DNA of 64,000 nt from Clostridiaceae bacterium JG1575 (GCA_002838815.1 LQGW01000034.1:62001-126000); one strand, 5' to 3'; positions 26,112 to 35,553 are shown, counted from the stretch's first letter. The notes: generated from the letters alone by a model not told the origin. Made by a program: numbers and translations.

Positions 26112-26492
26112 CTAGGGCAGGTCCTCTTCTTCGGGGTAGAGATGCCCGCGGATGACATGGACCGTCTCGTCGCTGATGTCGTGCTCCATTTTGCAGGCGT
26201 CCTTGGCCGCCGTCTCGGGACTGACGCCCAAATGAATCAAAAACTCGGTTAAGAGTCGATGACGATCGTAGATTTTTTGCGCCGTCGTCAAGCCCGAGGC
26301 AGTGAGGTGGAGAAAGCCGTGTTCATCGGTCTCCACAAAACCGGACTCCTTTAAGAGGCCAATCGCCCGGCTGACGCTGGGTTTCGTGACTCCCATGGAT
26401 TCGCTGACGTCTACACTACGAACCTCTGAACGTTTTTGGGAGAGAACGAGGATGGTTTCCAGATACATTTCTCCCGATTCCGCTAGGATCAT
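26112..26492 (-). CDS. DtxR/MntR-family metal-dependent transcriptional regulator
   Basis: The 126-residue protein has an N-terminal winged helix ('VRSVDVSESMGVTKPSVSRA', 'GLLKESGFVE') and a C-terminal dimerisation/metal domain, without the SH3 tail of full DtxR. Metal ligands in the DtxR arrangement are visible: an N-terminal Glu cluster, H78, C100, E103 and H104 ('DACKMEHDIS'). A cysteine at that first position is typical of iron-sensing DtxR/IdeR, whereas manganese-sensing MntR has Glu, so Fe(II) sensing is inferred. It likely represses feo and other uptake genes when metal is plentiful. AAAGGAGG eight bases upstream fixes the start at 26492 rather than 26519. Confidence 0.88.
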   Translation of the reverse strand: MILAESGEMYLETILVLSQKRSEVRSVDVSESMGVTKPSVSRAIGLLKESGFVETDEHGFLHLTASGLTTAQKIYDRHRLLTEFLIHLGVSPETAAKDACKMEHDISDETVHVIRGHLYPEEEDLP

Positions 26493-26534
26493 AGGGATGA
26501 CCTCCTTTTGTTCATTCAAAGGGGGAAAGCCTCT

Positions 26535-26563
26535 TGCCTAATAGGCAGAAGGGATCCCTTTTT
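26535..26563 (-). promoter_or_regulatory. Promoter and palindromic operator of the DtxR-type gene
   Basis: On the minus strand TTGAAA, 17 bp and TATTAG form a promoter. The -10 overlaps a 13-bp palindrome, TGCCTA-A-TAGGCA (26535-26547), consistent with autoregulation. Confidence 0.45.
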
Positions 26564-26676
26564 CAAGCGTACCATACTTTATGCATCCCTTCAATTGAGG
26601 GGAGCCCCTTGCCTTGTTCCCGTCCTTGAAGCAGGGAAGGGGGATTTTACAGTTTATTTTAGGAGGAGTTAAATCC

Positions 26677-28455
26677 ATGATGATCAATCGACGGCTTTTG
26701 GGCTTGGTGCCTGAAGCCAAACGACCTGTGGCGGCCTGCGTCGTCTGGCGGTGGCTGGCCCTTTTGTGCCAGATCGGGCTGTATGCCTTGATTTGCCTAT
26801 TTTTGCAAGGGCTCTACGAGGGCAAATTAACCCCGGCCTTTTATCAAAAGGCACTTCCCTTGGCGGCGTTGGCCTTAGCGCTTCGCGCCCTGGCCAACCG
26901 CCGGGCGATTTTGGCGAGTCATCGCGCATCGGCCCCGGTGAAAAAGACCATCCGCCATCTGTTGGCCCAACGCCTGCTTTTGCCCGGAGATATTGATCCC
27001 CAGCAAAAGGAAGCGGCCGGGGCGGTGCAGGTGATGGTGGAAGGAGCCGATCAGCTGGATGCTTATTTCGGGGCCTACTTGCCGCAGTTTTTTTACAGCC
27101 TTTTGGCGCCCTTGACGCTCTTTGCTGTCCTCGCTTGGGTCCATTGGCCGTCGGCATTGCTGCTTTTGTTGTGCGTTCCCTTAATTCCCTTTTCCATTGC
27201 CATGGTTATGAAACGGGCCAAGAAGACCCTCTCCCGTTATTGGGGACAGTACAATCGGTTGGGTCACCGCTTTTTGGAAAACCTTGAGGGGCTGACGACG
27301 TTGAAGCTTTTTCAGGCGGATGAACGAAGAGCTCAAGCCATGGATGAAGAAGCCGAATCCTTCCGCGTCATGACGATGAAGGTGCTGGCCATGCAGCTGC
27401 AGTCCATCACAATTATGGATGGAGTCGCCTATGGTGGTGCCGCCCTTGGAACGGGTGCGGCGCTCTTTGCCCTGAGCCGGGGCGCTCTGACGTTGGGCGG
27501 CGCTCTTTTCATCATCCTCTTGTCGGCCGAATTTTTCATACCTTTGCGCCTTTTGGGCAGCTATTTCCACATGGCTATGAACGGTCTGGCGGCGGCCGAC
27601 CGTATGTTTGAACTTCTGGATCGGCCGGTGAATGCCGTTGTGGGCCGCAAGCCCTATCCTAAGGACGCCGATCTTCTTGTGCGTGGCTTGACCTTCGCCT
27701 ATGACGGCGGTTCCCCCGTCTTGCAGGATGTGACGGCCACGTTCCCCCGCGGCGCCTTCACGGCTTTGGTAGGGGAATCGGGCAGTGGGAAATCCACCCT
27801 GGCTGCGCTTCTTTGCGGCCGCCAGCGCGCCGCCAAGGAGGCGGTTTTCGTCGGAGACGTTCCCCTCTCGGCCCTCGATCCCGAATCGCTTTCTCGAGAA
27901 ATGACGTTGGTCGGCTACGACAACCATGTCTTCAAAGGGACGGTGCGTGAGAATTTGGCCATGGGCAATCCCAAGGCTTCGGATTCGGCGCTTTGGGGCG
28001 TTCTCCAGCGGGTATGCCTGAGCGAGCTTTTTGAAGGGCGCGGCGGCCTCGACGCGCAGATTGAGGAGCGGGCCACAAACCTTTCAGGAGGCCAAAAGCA
28101 GCGATTGACCTTGGCGCGAGCCCTTTTGCACGACACCCCCGGATACATCTTCGATGAAGTCACGGCGAATATCGATGTGGAGAGTGAAGAAGTGATTCTT
28201 CGCACCATTCGCTCGCTGGCCCGCAGCCGGACGGTGCTCTTTATCACACACCGCCTGGCCAACGTTACTTCAGCCGACGTCATTCACGTGCTGGATCAGG
28301 GGCGTTTGGTGGAATCGGGGACCCATCGGGCCCTTTTGGCCAAGGACGGCGTTTATGCCGCCTTATGGAAACAGCAGGATGAACTGGAGTCCATCCGCCG
28401 GGAAGGAGAAGAAAAATGGAACAAACCCATGCAATCCATGTCAGTCGCCGACTAA
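26677..28455 (+). CDS. cydD: ABC exporter half-transporter, CydD-like
   Basis: This 592-residue half-transporter has six membrane helices in its N-terminal half, with the CydD-like segment 'VEGADQLDAYFGAYLPQFFY'. The C-terminal ATPase has Walker A 'GESGSGKST', signature 'NLSGGQKQRLTLARAL', a Walker B with Asp-Glu ('YIFDEV') and H-loop 'FITHRLAN'. CydDC exports cysteine or glutathione and is needed for cytochrome bd assembly; no cydAB is present here, so another thiol or peptide may be the cargo. ATG 26677 follows AGGAGGAG. The 40-bp overlap with the next gene points to a CydD/CydC heterodimer. Confidence 0.82.
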   Translation: MMINRRLLGLVPEAKRPVAACVVWRWLALLCQIGLYALICLFLQGLYEGKLTPAFYQKALPLAALALALRALANRRAILASHRASAPVKKTIRHLLAQRLLLPGDIDPQQKEAAGAVQVMVEGADQLDAYFGAYLPQFFYSLLAPLTLFAVLAWVHWPSALLLLLCVPLIPFSIAMVMKRAKKTLSRYWGQYNRLGHRFLENLEGLTTLKLFQADERRAQAMDEEAESFRVMTMKVLAMQLQSITIMDGVAYGGAALGTGAALFALSRGALTLGGALFIILLSAEFFIPLRLLGSYFHMAMNGLAAADRMFELLDRPVNAVVGRKPYPKDADLLVRGLTFAYDGGSPVLQDVTATFPRGAFTALVGESGSGKSTLAALLCGRQRAAKEAVFVGDVPLSALDPESLSREMTLVGYDNHVFKGTVRENLAMGNPKASDSALWGVLQRVCLSELFEGRGGLDAQIEERATNLSGGQKQRLTLARALLHDTPGYIFDEVTANIDVESEEVILRTIRSLARSRTVLFITHRLANVTSADVIHVLDQGRLVESGTHRALLAKDGVYAALWKQQDELESIRREGEEKWNKPMQSMSVAD

Positions 28456-30107
28456 TCGCCTTGGTTCGCCCCTTGGCGGGTCATATGACCGGAGCAGTGC
28501 TTTTGGGAACTCTTGGACACGTGGCCGCGGCATCCATCCCTGTGTTGGGGGGCGTGGCAATCTTAAGCGCACTGGGATTCCCCATGGGCATCTCCTGGGG
28601 AGGAGCCCTGATTCTTTTGATCGTTGCGGCCGTCCTTCGGGGCCCCCTTCGCTACGGCGAGCAGTTTTTGAATCATCACATCGCCTTCCGACTATTGGCG
28701 CTGATCCGCTCCAAGGTCTTTGCGCAAATGCGGCGTTTGGCGCCGGCACGCCTTGAAGGCCGCGACCGAGGCAACCTCATCGCCCTCATCACTTCGGATG
28801 TGGAGCTTTTGGAGGTCTTTTATGCCCACACCATCTCCCCGAGCCTGATCGCTCTTCTCATGACCTTGCTGTTATCGATCCTCGTGTCGCTTTTGCATCC
28901 GGCCTTTTTAGGGGTGGTGCTTTTGGCCCATGGGACCTTGGGGGTATGGCTGCCCCTTTGGGCCGGCCGGAGTCTGGCATCCTCCGGGGACCGCCTGAGG
29001 GCAACCTCGGGGCGGCTTTCAAGCTACATCCTTGACACCCTGCGGGGCCGCCGGGACGTGTTGCAGTATCAGATGGAAAAAGCCCGGATTCAGACCATGG
29101 ATGAGCTGGGGAGCGGACTGGTCTTAGAAGAAGCGCGCCAGAAAAAAATCAACGCCGCCATTATGGCCCGCACGAACGTTCTCGTGCTGTTTTTCGATGG
29201 GCTCATGCTGGGGGTGGGCGTTGCCCTCTATCAGGCCGGACAAATCGGCTTCCCAGCGGTGGTGCTTTCCTTCTTGCTTCTAGCGTCCTGCTTCGGTCCT
29301 GTGCTGGCACTCTCAGCCCTTGGAGGCACGCTACAAGGACCCTTTGCCGCCGCCCGAAGAATTTTAGCGCTCCTGGATGAAGCGCCCGAGGTTTTGGATG
29401 TTTCAGGACACAAGCCCGTGGCTTTCACAGGGGCCGCTGCAGAGCATCTTCACTTTAGCTACGGGGACCAGCCGGTTTTAAAAGACGTCAGCCTTAGGTT
29501 GACGCCTGGAAAGGTCCTGGGCATTATGGGCCCCTCGGGCAGCGGGAAATCCACCCTTTTGAAGCTCTTTTTGCGCTATTTCGAAGCCCCTCCAAAATCC
29601 CTGACCCTCAGCGGACGCTCCTTATCGGCCATCAACACGGACAATCTTCGCAACATGGAGTCTGTGATGACTCAAGAGACGCATCTTTTCGAAGACACGC
29701 TTTGGGACAATCTGATTCTGGCCAATCCCGCAGCTATGCGGGAAGAAGTTCTGGCGGCCTGCGAGGCGGCGTCTTTGACAGAGGTGGTGGCGCGTCTCCC
29801 TGAAGGCCTAAAGACCCCCATGGGCCCGCAGGGCAGTCGTTTATCCGCTGGAGAGCGTCAGCGGGTGGGCCTCGCCCGAGCGTTGCTGCATCCGGCGCCA
29901 TTCTTATTACTGGATGAACCCACAAGCAATTTGGACAGCCTCAATGAGGCCGTGATTCTTCGGTCTTTGAAAGCCCAGCGAGGTCGGCGGGCGATTCTCC
30001 TAGTCTCCCATCGAAGCTCCGTCATGGGTTTGGCCGACGAGGTCTTATTCATGGAAGAAGGCTGCCTTCAAGGAACCCCGCACCCCTTTGCCCCATCTGC
30101 TGGATAG
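28416..30107 (+). CDS. cydC: ABC exporter half-transporter, CydC-like
   Basis: The 563-residue partner of the CydD-like protein has six membrane helices, then an ATPase with Walker A 'GPSGSGKST', signature 'LSAGERQRVGLARAL', Walker B 'FLLLDEPTSNLD' and H-loop 'VSHRSS'. The membrane half has the CydC-like 'GPLRYGEQFLNHHIAFRLLA'. The signature glycine is replaced ('LSAGE' instead of 'LSGGQ'), which could make the dimer's two ATP sites unequal. It starts inside the cydD-like gene with GGAAGGAG upstream, so the two are translated together. It precedes a DUF454 gene by 12 bp in the same operon. Confidence 0.82.
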   Translation: MEQTHAIHVSRRLIALVRPLAGHMTGAVLLGTLGHVAAASIPVLGGVAILSALGFPMGISWGGALILLIVAAVLRGPLRYGEQFLNHHIAFRLLALIRSKVFAQMRRLAPARLEGRDRGNLIALITSDVELLEVFYAHTISPSLIALLMTLLLSILVSLLHPAFLGVVLLAHGTLGVWLPLWAGRSLASSGDRLRATSGRLSSYILDTLRGRRDVLQYQMEKARIQTMDELGSGLVLEEARQKKINAAIMARTNVLVLFFDGLMLGVGVALYQAGQIGFPAVVLSFLLLASCFGPVLALSALGGTLQGPFAAARRILALLDEAPEVLDVSGHKPVAFTGAAAEHLHFSYGDQPVLKDVSLRLTPGKVLGIMGPSGSGKSTLLKLFLRYFEAPPKSLTLSGRSLSAINTDNLRNMESVMTQETHLFEDTLWDNLILANPAAMREEVLAACEAASLTEVVARLPEGLKTPMGPQGSRLSAGERQRVGLARALLHPAPFLLLDEPTSNLDSLNEAVILRSLKAQRGRRAILLVSHRSSVMGLADEVLFMEEGCLQGTPHPFAPSAG

Positions 30108-30119
30108 GAGGAACCATCC

Positions 30120-30551
30120 ATGAAGCGATTGATCTACTTGATATTGGGCCTGGTGGGCCTGGGCCTTGGAGCTTTGGGCGCCGCCCTGCCCCTTTTGCCG
30201 GCGTTTCCCTTTCTTCTTTTGGCGGCCATCTGCTTCGGCAAAAGCTCCGAACGCCTCAACCGCTGGTTTTTGGGCACGAAGCTCTATAAGAACAACCTCG
30301 AGAGCTTCCATAAGGGCAAGGGCATGACCAAGGCCGCCAAGCGGCGAATTATGCTTTTTGTGACCCTCACCATGGGTTTCGGCTTCCTCATGATGCGCCG
30401 CCTTTTTTGGGGGCGTGTGATCCTGGCCGTGGTTTGGGTCGCTCATCTGATGTACTTCCGCTATGGCATTGAAACCATTCCGGATGCGGTACCAGACGGC
30501 AAACCCGTCGCAAAGCCCCTCAAAAAAATAAACCTTGAGACGGCGGACTAA
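30120..30551 (+). CDS. DUF454/YbaN-family membrane protein
   Basis: The 143-residue protein matches the YbaN (DUF454) family: an N-terminal pair of hydrophobic helices with 'GLGALGAALPLLPAFPFLLL', then the characteristic 'CFGKSSERLNRWFLGTKLYK' and 'FHKGKGMTKAAKRRIM', and two further membrane helices. The family's function is unknown. It is often found near transporters or heme/iron genes; here it is the last gene of the CydDC-like operon, so a role connected with that exporter is possible. AGGAGG precedes the ATG and a strong terminator follows. Confidence 0.85.
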   Translation: MKRLIYLILGLVGLGLGALGAALPLLPAFPFLLLAAICFGKSSERLNRWFLGTKLYKNNLESFHKGKGMTKAAKRRIMLFVTLTMGFGFLMMRRLFWGRVILAVVWVAHLMYFRYGIETIPDAVPDGKPVAKPLKKINLETAD

Positions 30552-30573
30552 TGGTCCGCAGACGCCCTTTTGG

Positions 30574-30618
30574 ACCCCCAAAGCTTCTTCTTATCCAGGC
30601 GCTTTGGGGGTCTTTTTT
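30574..30618 (+). terminator. Intrinsic terminator of the CydDC-like operon
   Basis: ACCCCCAAAGC (30574-30584) pairs with GCTTTGGGGGT (30601-30611), followed by C and six Ts. Confidence 0.9.
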
Positions 30619-30884
30619 GGCTCCTTCTCCTGGAAAAATAAGGGGCGGGGGCGGCGAGGGAGGGGGAGGATAAAAAAACAAAGAGGCCGGGAGGGTTTGG
30701 GCGCAAGAGGAAAAACGCCTGGATTTTCAAACGACCGACTTTAAGGAAAGCCTTCTCTCAAAGAGCTCAAAGAGGGAGGGGGTTTATTGGCATTTTGGCA
30801 CCGCAAAAAAATCGGGGAAATACATGTGAACTCTGTAAGAAAACAGGGGCTACGTCTTTTTTTTGGCAAATATGAAAAGAGCGG
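30619..30884. other. Intergenic spacer, purine-rich, no gene seen
   Basis: The first half is strongly G/A-rich on the + strand. I see no gene, tRNA or recognisable riboswitch. Confidence 0.4.
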
Positions 30885-30913
30885 TCGATAAAAACCATTT
30901 CATGGATTATAAT
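30885..30913 (+). promoter_or_regulatory. Promoter of the kbl-tdh-ACT operon
   Basis: TCGATA (30885-30890), 17 bp and a perfect TATAAT (30908-30913). Confidence 0.6.
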
Positions 30914-30977
30914 AAGGGTGACCAGAAGAACAAAAAACCATTTTTGTAATTCGATGAAGAACATGGGAGGAATCACA

Positions 30978-32186
30978 TTGAGTAAAGCATTGGATCAGTT
31001 TCTAAAAGAAAATCTGGATGACCTCAAACAAAAAGGTCTCTACAACGAGATCAATATCCTGGACGGAGCCAACGGCCCCAAGATCACCATCGGGGGGAAA
31101 GAGCTCATCAACCTCTCGTCCAACAACTATTTGGGATTTGCGACGCACCCGCGCCTCATTGAAGCCACCAAAAAGGCTACGGAAAAATACGGCGCCGGAG
31201 CTGGGGCCGTGCGCACCATCAACGGAACTTTGGAAATTCACCGGGAGCTGGAAGAAATACTCGCCAAGTTTAAGCATACGGAGGCCGCCATCGCCTTCCA
31301 ATCGGGCTTTAATTGCAACATGGGCGCCATTTCCGCCGTCATGGATAAAAACGACGCCATCCTCTCCGATGAGCTCAACCATGCCTCCATCATCGACGGC
31401 TGCCGCCTCTCCAAGGCCAAAATCATCCGCGTCAAGCACTCGGATATGGAGGATTTGAGAAAGCAGGCGAAAGCCGCACGGGAATCGGGTCTGTACAAAA
31501 AGATCATGTTCATCACCGACGGCGTGTTTTCTATGGACGGCGATGTGGCCAAACTCCCGGAAATTGTGGAAATCGCGAAAGAATTCGACCTCATCACTTA
31601 TGTGGACGATGCGCACGGATCGGGCGTCATGGGCAAAGGAGCCGGAACCGTCAAGCATTTTGGGCTCTCCAAGGACATTGACATGCAAATGGGAACCCTC
31701 TCCAAGGCCATCGGCGTCGTGGGCGGCTATGTGGCCGGATCCAAGGACCTCATCGACTGGTTGAAGGTTCGCGCAAGACCCTTCCTGTTCTCCACCTCGT
31801 TAACGCCGGGCGCCGCCGCGGCCGCCAAGGAATCCATCGAAATGCTTATGGAATCCGACGAATACCATACGAAGCTTTGGGAAAACGGCAACTACCTGAA
31901 GGCTGGGCTCAAGAAGCTGGGCTACAACATCGGACAGTCCGAAACGCCCATCACCCCCTGCATCATCGGAGATGAGAAACTGACCCAAGAATTCTCCCGC
32001 AGGCTCTTTGAAGAAGGCGTCTACGCCAAATCCATCGTCTACCCCACGGTTCCCCTCGGTACCGGACGCGTGCGCAACATGCCCACTGCGGCCCATACGA
32101 AGGAAATGCTCGACGAAGCGCTGGCCATCTATGAGAAGGTCGGCAAGGAACTGAACATCATCGCTGCGCAGGAGAAGGAACAATAA
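30978..32186 (+). CDS. kbl: Glycine C-acetyltransferase (2-amino-3-ketobutyrate CoA ligase)
   Basis: Kbl is a PLP enzyme of the alpha-oxoamine synthase family. It cleaves 2-amino-3-ketobutyrate with CoA to glycine and acetyl-CoA, the second step of threonine breakdown. Motifs are '[10 protein letters not shown]', '[20 protein letters not shown]', '[10 protein letters not shown]' and the PLP lysine K243 in 'TLSKAIG'. The next gene encodes the threonine dehydrogenase that makes its substrate. The start is TTG 30978, seven bases after GGGAGG; an open frame from 30918 lacks a ribosome site. The 402-residue length fits the family. The pair supports amino-acid fermentation. Confidence 0.93.
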   Translation: MSKALDQFLKENLDDLKQKGLYNEINILDGANGPKITIGGKELINLSSNNYLGFATHPRLIEATKKATEKYGAGAGAVRTINGTLEIHRELEEILAKFKHTEAAIAFQSGFNCNMGAISAVMDKNDAILSDELNHASIIDGCRLSKAKIIRVKHSDMEDLRKQAKAARESGLYKKIMFITDGVFSMDGDVAKLPEIVEIAKEFDLITYVDDAHGSGVMGKGAGTVKHFGLSKDIDMQMGTLSKAIGVVGGYVAGSKDLIDWLKVRARPFLFSTSLTPGAAAAAKESIEMLMESDEYHTKLWENGNYLKAGLKKLGYNIGQSETPITPCIIGDEKLTQEFSRRLFEEGVYAKSIVYPTVPLGTGRVRNMPTAAHTKEMLDEALAIYEKVGKELNIIAAQEKEQ

Positions 32187-32187
32187 G

Positions 32188-33147
32188 ATGAAGAAAATTT
32201 TACTCACAGGCTCCCTGGGACAGATCGGCTCTGAGCTTGTGCTCCGTTTAAGAGAAGAATACGGCAACGACAACGTCATCGCAACGGACATCCGTCGGGA
32301 TGAAAACAACAAAGCCTGCACCGACGGCCCCTTTGAGCTTTTGGATGTCACCAAGGGCGAAGATATGGCGGCCCTTGTACAAAAGCACCGCCCCGATACG
32401 ATGATTCATTTGGCGGCGCTGCTCTCGGCGGTTTGCGAAGCTAAGCCACAACTGGCCTGGGCCATCAACATGGGCGGTCTGGTGAACGCGCTGGAGCTTG
32501 CTCGGGAGTATCAGCTGCAGTTCTTCACCCCCTCTTCCATCGGTGCCTTCGGCCCGTCCACGCCCAAGGATTTGACCCCTCAGGTGACGATCCAGCGGCC
32601 CAACACCATGTACGGCGTCACCAAGGTCTCGGGAGAGCTTTTGTGCGACTACTACTTTAAGAAGTTTGGCGTGGATACTCGAGGCGTCCGCTTCCCGGGC
32701 CTCATCTCCTATGTGGCGCCTCCCGGAGGCGGCACCACGGATTACGCTGTGGACATCTATTATGAGGCGCTCTTAAAGGGTGAATACACAAGCTTCATCA
32801 AAGAAGGCACGAAGATGGACATGATGTACATGCCCGATGCCCTCAACGCCGTCATTCAACTTATGGAAGCGGATCCGGCGAAATTGAAGAACCGCAACGC
32901 CTTCAACATTTCGGGCATGAGCTTTGCCCCGGAAGAAATCGCTCAGGAAATCAAAAAGCACCTGCCCTCGTTCCAGATGAAGTACGATGTGGATCCCATC
33001 CGCCAGGGCATTGCCGATTCATGGCCCAATTCCATTGACGTTCAGTGCGCCAAGGATGAATGGGGCTTCCGGGCTCAGTACGATCTGGCCGCCATGACGA
33101 AGGATATGCTGGACAAACTAAGGATCAAGCTCAACATTCAGGGATAG
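32188..33147 (+). CDS. tdh: L-threonine 3-dehydrogenase, SDR/epimerase-type
   Basis: This is a short-chain-dehydrogenase-like enzyme of 319 residues, NAD-dependent, converting L-threonine to 2-amino-3-ketobutyrate. It has the nucleotide-binding 'GSLGQIG' (8-14), the catalytic tyrosine-lysine pair Y142/K146 in 'YGVTK', and family segments 'HLAALLSAVCE' and 'RFPGLISYVAPPGGGTTDYA' typical of epimerase-like TDH rather than zinc-dependent TDH. It follows kbl with one base between, so both are translated from one mRNA and the unstable intermediate can pass directly to Kbl. Confidence 0.92.
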   Translation: MKKILLTGSLGQIGSELVLRLREEYGNDNVIATDIRRDENNKACTDGPFELLDVTKGEDMAALVQKHRPDTMIHLAALLSAVCEAKPQLAWAINMGGLVNALELAREYQLQFFTPSSIGAFGPSTPKDLTPQVTIQRPNTMYGVTKVSGELLCDYYFKKFGVDTRGVRFPGLISYVAPPGGGTTDYAVDIYYEALLKGEYTSFIKEGTKMDMMYMPDALNAVIQLMEADPAKLKNRNAFNISGMSFAPEEIAQEIKKHLPSFQMKYDVDPIRQGIADSWPNSIDVQCAKDEWGFRAQYDLAAMTKDMLDKLRIKLNIQG

Positions 33148-33151
33148 CGCG

Positions 33152-33589
33152 ATGAAAGATCAGTTTTTCATCGTCAACGGCACTGTTTTGCCGGAGATCT
33201 TCGGGAAGATCATCGAGGTGAAGACCTTATTGGCCACCAAAAAGGTCAAGGACATCACCGAAGGGGTGAAACGCGTCGGGATCTCCCGCAGCGTGTTCTA
33301 TAAGTATAAGGACAACGTGTTTCTCCTCTCGGAAATGAGCAAAGGGCGCAAAGCGTCCCTCACGGTCCTCGTGGATCATAAACCAGGAGCGCTCTCCAGC
33401 GTCCTTGATATGATGGCGGCGAACCACGCCAACATCCTGACCATCAACCAGGGGGTCCCCATCAACGATGCGGCCTTTGTAACCCTTACGGTGGATATCT
33501 CTGAGATGCCCATGGACATCAAGGATCTGATCCGGGACATGCTGGAAAAGGAATATATTCTGCGCGCTGAAATTTTGGCCATGGAATAA
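33152..33589 (+). CDS. ACT-domain protein, UPF0735/PheB-like
   Basis: The 145-residue protein has an N-terminal helical part ('TKKVKDITEGVKRVGISRSV', which resembles a helix-turn-helix) and a C-terminal ACT domain ('VLVDHKPGALSSVLDMMAAN'). ACT domains bind amino acids, and this UPF0735 family is found near amino-acid genes. Its position four bases after tdh suggests that it senses threonine, glycine or another amino acid and regulates the operon or its enzymes; this is inference. A very strong terminator follows. Confidence 0.85.
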   Translation: MKDQFFIVNGTVLPEIFGKIIEVKTLLATKKVKDITEGVKRVGISRSVFYKYKDNVFLLSEMSKGRKASLTVLVDHKPGALSSVLDMMAANHANILTINQGVPINDAAFVTLTVDISEMPMDIKDLIRDMLEKEYILRAEILAME

Positions 33590-33649
33590 AACGCCTCCGA
33601 AGCGTTTGCTCGAGCGGACCCCAAAGGGAATGACGAATGTAATAGAAAC

Positions 33650-33720
33650 AAAAAAGCATCGGCCCTCGCCGCGCGTCGCCCCTTTTGGGGGAGCGTTGCG
33701 GCGAGGGCCGATGCTTTTTT
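33650..33720. terminator. Very strong bidirectional terminator
   Basis: A perfect stem of about 22 bp (AAAAAGCATCGG to GCCGC, paired with 33698-33720) flanks a 25-base apex that can itself pair CGCCCC with GGGGGAGCG. A-runs and T-runs at both ends serve the convergent ACT and SIS genes. Confidence 0.92.
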
Positions 33721-34729
33721 AGTAGGGTAGGCGTCGGTAATACCGACGGATGTCCATGGGGTGGCGGAATTCTCTTTCCAGATGAACATCGATGCGGTTG
33801 TTGACGGCCCGTAGGATGTGGTGGGAGAGGCTTGCCCGATAGTCCGAGGGGATGCCGGGGAGCGGGTAATCCTTAGTGTCAATGATGGTTAAATGGCGAG
33901 TGATTTTAGGGAGGAAGGCAGCCGCTCGAAGGGATAGGGGGCGGGATTCGTCCTCGCCAATGAATACCGTCACGGGCGTATCGGCGTCCACGATCTCCAA
34001 GGCTCCGTGGAAGAATTCCGAACTGTGCAGGCATCGGGCCCGCAGCCAGTGCTGTTCTTCAAAATAGCACATGGCGTAGGAGTAGGCTGCGCCAAAGTGG
34101 GTTCCAGCGGCGATGAAGTAATGCGGCATCTCCGGGTGCTTCAGGGAATGGGCGTATTTGTCCGCCGCGAAGCGCTGGGCAAAGGGATCGGCCCGCTCTT
34201 CCACAGCCAGAAGATCCCGAGCCAAAAACTCCTCCAAGACCGCGTTGTAGTGCTCGTAGTCGGGAAAGGCCCCTTCAAGGAATAAAAAGCGGTTCGCAAC
34301 CATAAAAAGCTTTAGCTGTTCATTTTTGGGATAAGAAATGCAGTTGGTGCAATAGGGGGCCAAGGGGGAGTCGGGCACGTCGACAAAGCCGAACAATCGG
34401 CAGCCCAACGCCTTTAGACGCTGGCAAGCCGCCACCATCTCCTCGGTGGTGCCGGTCACGGAGGAAAACAGTACGACGGAGTCCTTTGTGATCCGAAGAG
34501 TTCCGTGGGTGCAGTATTCAGCGGCATGCGCAACAATGACGGGCAATTTCGTTTTGCCCCGCAAATAGACTTCCGTTTGCAGCGCCGAGGCATAGGTGCC
34601 GCCGATGCCCAGGAGGACCAGGGCATCCAAGCCTTCCTCATAAAAAGCGTCCACAACGTCTTCCACTTGACGGCGCAGAGCCAGGGCGCCCTGAAGGTTT
34701 GCCCAGGGCTGGCTTTCGTCTCGTTCCAT
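33719..34729 (-). CDS. frlB: SIS-domain sugar-phosphate deglycase, FrlB-like
   Basis: The 336-residue protein has two SIS domains: 'LGIGGTYASALQTEVYL' with the phosphate-binding 'SSVTGTTEEMVAAC', and a second with 'IAAGTHFGAAYSYAMCYFEE' and the catalytic-region 'HSSEFFHGALEIV'. FrlB-type enzymes split fructoselysine 6-phosphate into lysine and glucose 6-phosphate. The gene upstream encodes a matching kinase, and the two overlap by TAATG, which supports a fructosamine degradation pair. The sequence could also fit another amino-sugar deglycase. Start 34729 follows AAAGGAG; no uptake system is beside it. Confidence 0.8.
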   Translation of the reverse strand: MERDESQPWANLQGALALRRQVEDVVDAFYEEGLDALVLLGIGGTYASALQTEVYLRGKTKLPVIVAHAAEYCTHGTLRITKDSVVLFSSVTGTTEEMVAACQRLKALGCRLFGFVDVPDSPLAPYCTNCISYPKNEQLKLFMVANRFLFLEGAFPDYEHYNAVLEEFLARDLLAVEERADPFAQRFAADKYAHSLKHPEMPHYFIAAGTHFGAAYSYAMCYFEEQHWLRARCLHSSEFFHGALEIVDADTPVTVFIGEDESRPLSLRAAAFLPKITRHLTIIDTKDYPLPGIPSDYRASLSHHILRAVNNRIDVHLEREFRHPMDIRRYYRRLPY

Positions 34730-35553
34730 TATAGCATCTCCTTTGGCGCAAGGGAGTTGAAGCGAGGGACCCAGGCCCCTAGATGGCCTAGGCACTCCTC
34801 GGCTAAGGCGGATCCCAACGCCAGGGCGCTGGGAATGTCACTGCCGTTTAAATAAGAAAAGAGGAATCCGGCAATGAAGGCATCGCCAGCACCTAAGCTA
34901 TCCAAGGCGGGGAGGGGGTCCGGGAGGTGCTCATGAAAGAAGGCACCATCAAAGCAAAGGCTGCCTCGCTCGCCCCGCAAAGCCACGATGAGTTCGGGGC
35001 CTTTGACCCAGAGCGTAAATAGGAGGCCGCGTAAGACTTCATCGTCGGTCTCCTCCGTGGAGAAAAAAAGGAGGGTGAGCGAGGGAAGAAGCGCTTCCAT
35101 GGAGTCCCCCAAGGGCTCGGTGGCGGCATCGTAGGCGATGGGGAGGCCCTTTTCATGAAAAAAAGCCAGTTCGTGATTCACACCGCCCCAGCGCCCGCAA
35201 AGGAGCAAATCAAAGGAGAGAATCGCCTCGCGGTCCTCTGGCGTTAATTGGAAGTGGCGGTGAACGCCGGGATCGTAGTCCGAAAAATGGCGCTCCCCTT
35301 GTTGTAGCGTAATGGTGGTGCGGGCGGTAGCGCCGGGCAGAGTTTTCAAAAAATCAACCCCCACGCCTTCGGCCCGAAGCTGCTCTTTCAAAAGCGTCCC
35401 CGCTTCATCGTCGCCCACAACGCCAAAATAAGTGGCCTCTGCGCCCAAACGGCGAAATCCAACGGCGGCATTCACCGCATTGCCTCCAGGAAAGCACCCC
35501 TCTTTGGCTCCATAATCGTCGATGCAGTTGTCCCCGACAAAAGCAACCTTCAT
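34729..35553 (-). CDS. frlD: PfkB-family sugar kinase, fructoselysine 6-kinase-like
   Basis: The 274-residue ribokinase-family kinase has the N-terminal 'GDNCIDDY' and 'FPGGNAVNAAVGFRRLG' signatures and the catalytic 'LDSLGAGDAFIAGFL', where the Asp is the base that activates the sugar hydroxyl. FrlD phosphorylates fructoselysine, an Amadori product, at C6. Its start is preceded by AAAGGGAGG. It is the first gene of a two-gene unit with the FrlB-like deglycase, and its stop and the next start overlap. The substrate is inferred from the pairing, since PfkB kinases are promiscuous in sequence. Confidence 0.8.
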   Translation of the reverse strand: MKVAFVGDNCIDDYGAKEGCFPGGNAVNAAVGFRRLGAEATYFGVVGDDEAGTLLKEQLRAEGVGVDFLKTLPGATARTTITLQQGERHFSDYDPGVHRHFQLTPEDREAILSFDLLLCGRWGGVNHELAFFHEKGLPIAYDAATEPLGDSMEALLPSLTLLFFSTEETDDEVLRGLLFTLWVKGPELIVALRGERGSLCFDGAFFHEHLPDPLPALDSLGAGDAFIAGFLFSYLNGSDIPSALALGSALAEECLGHLGAWVPRFNSLAPKEML

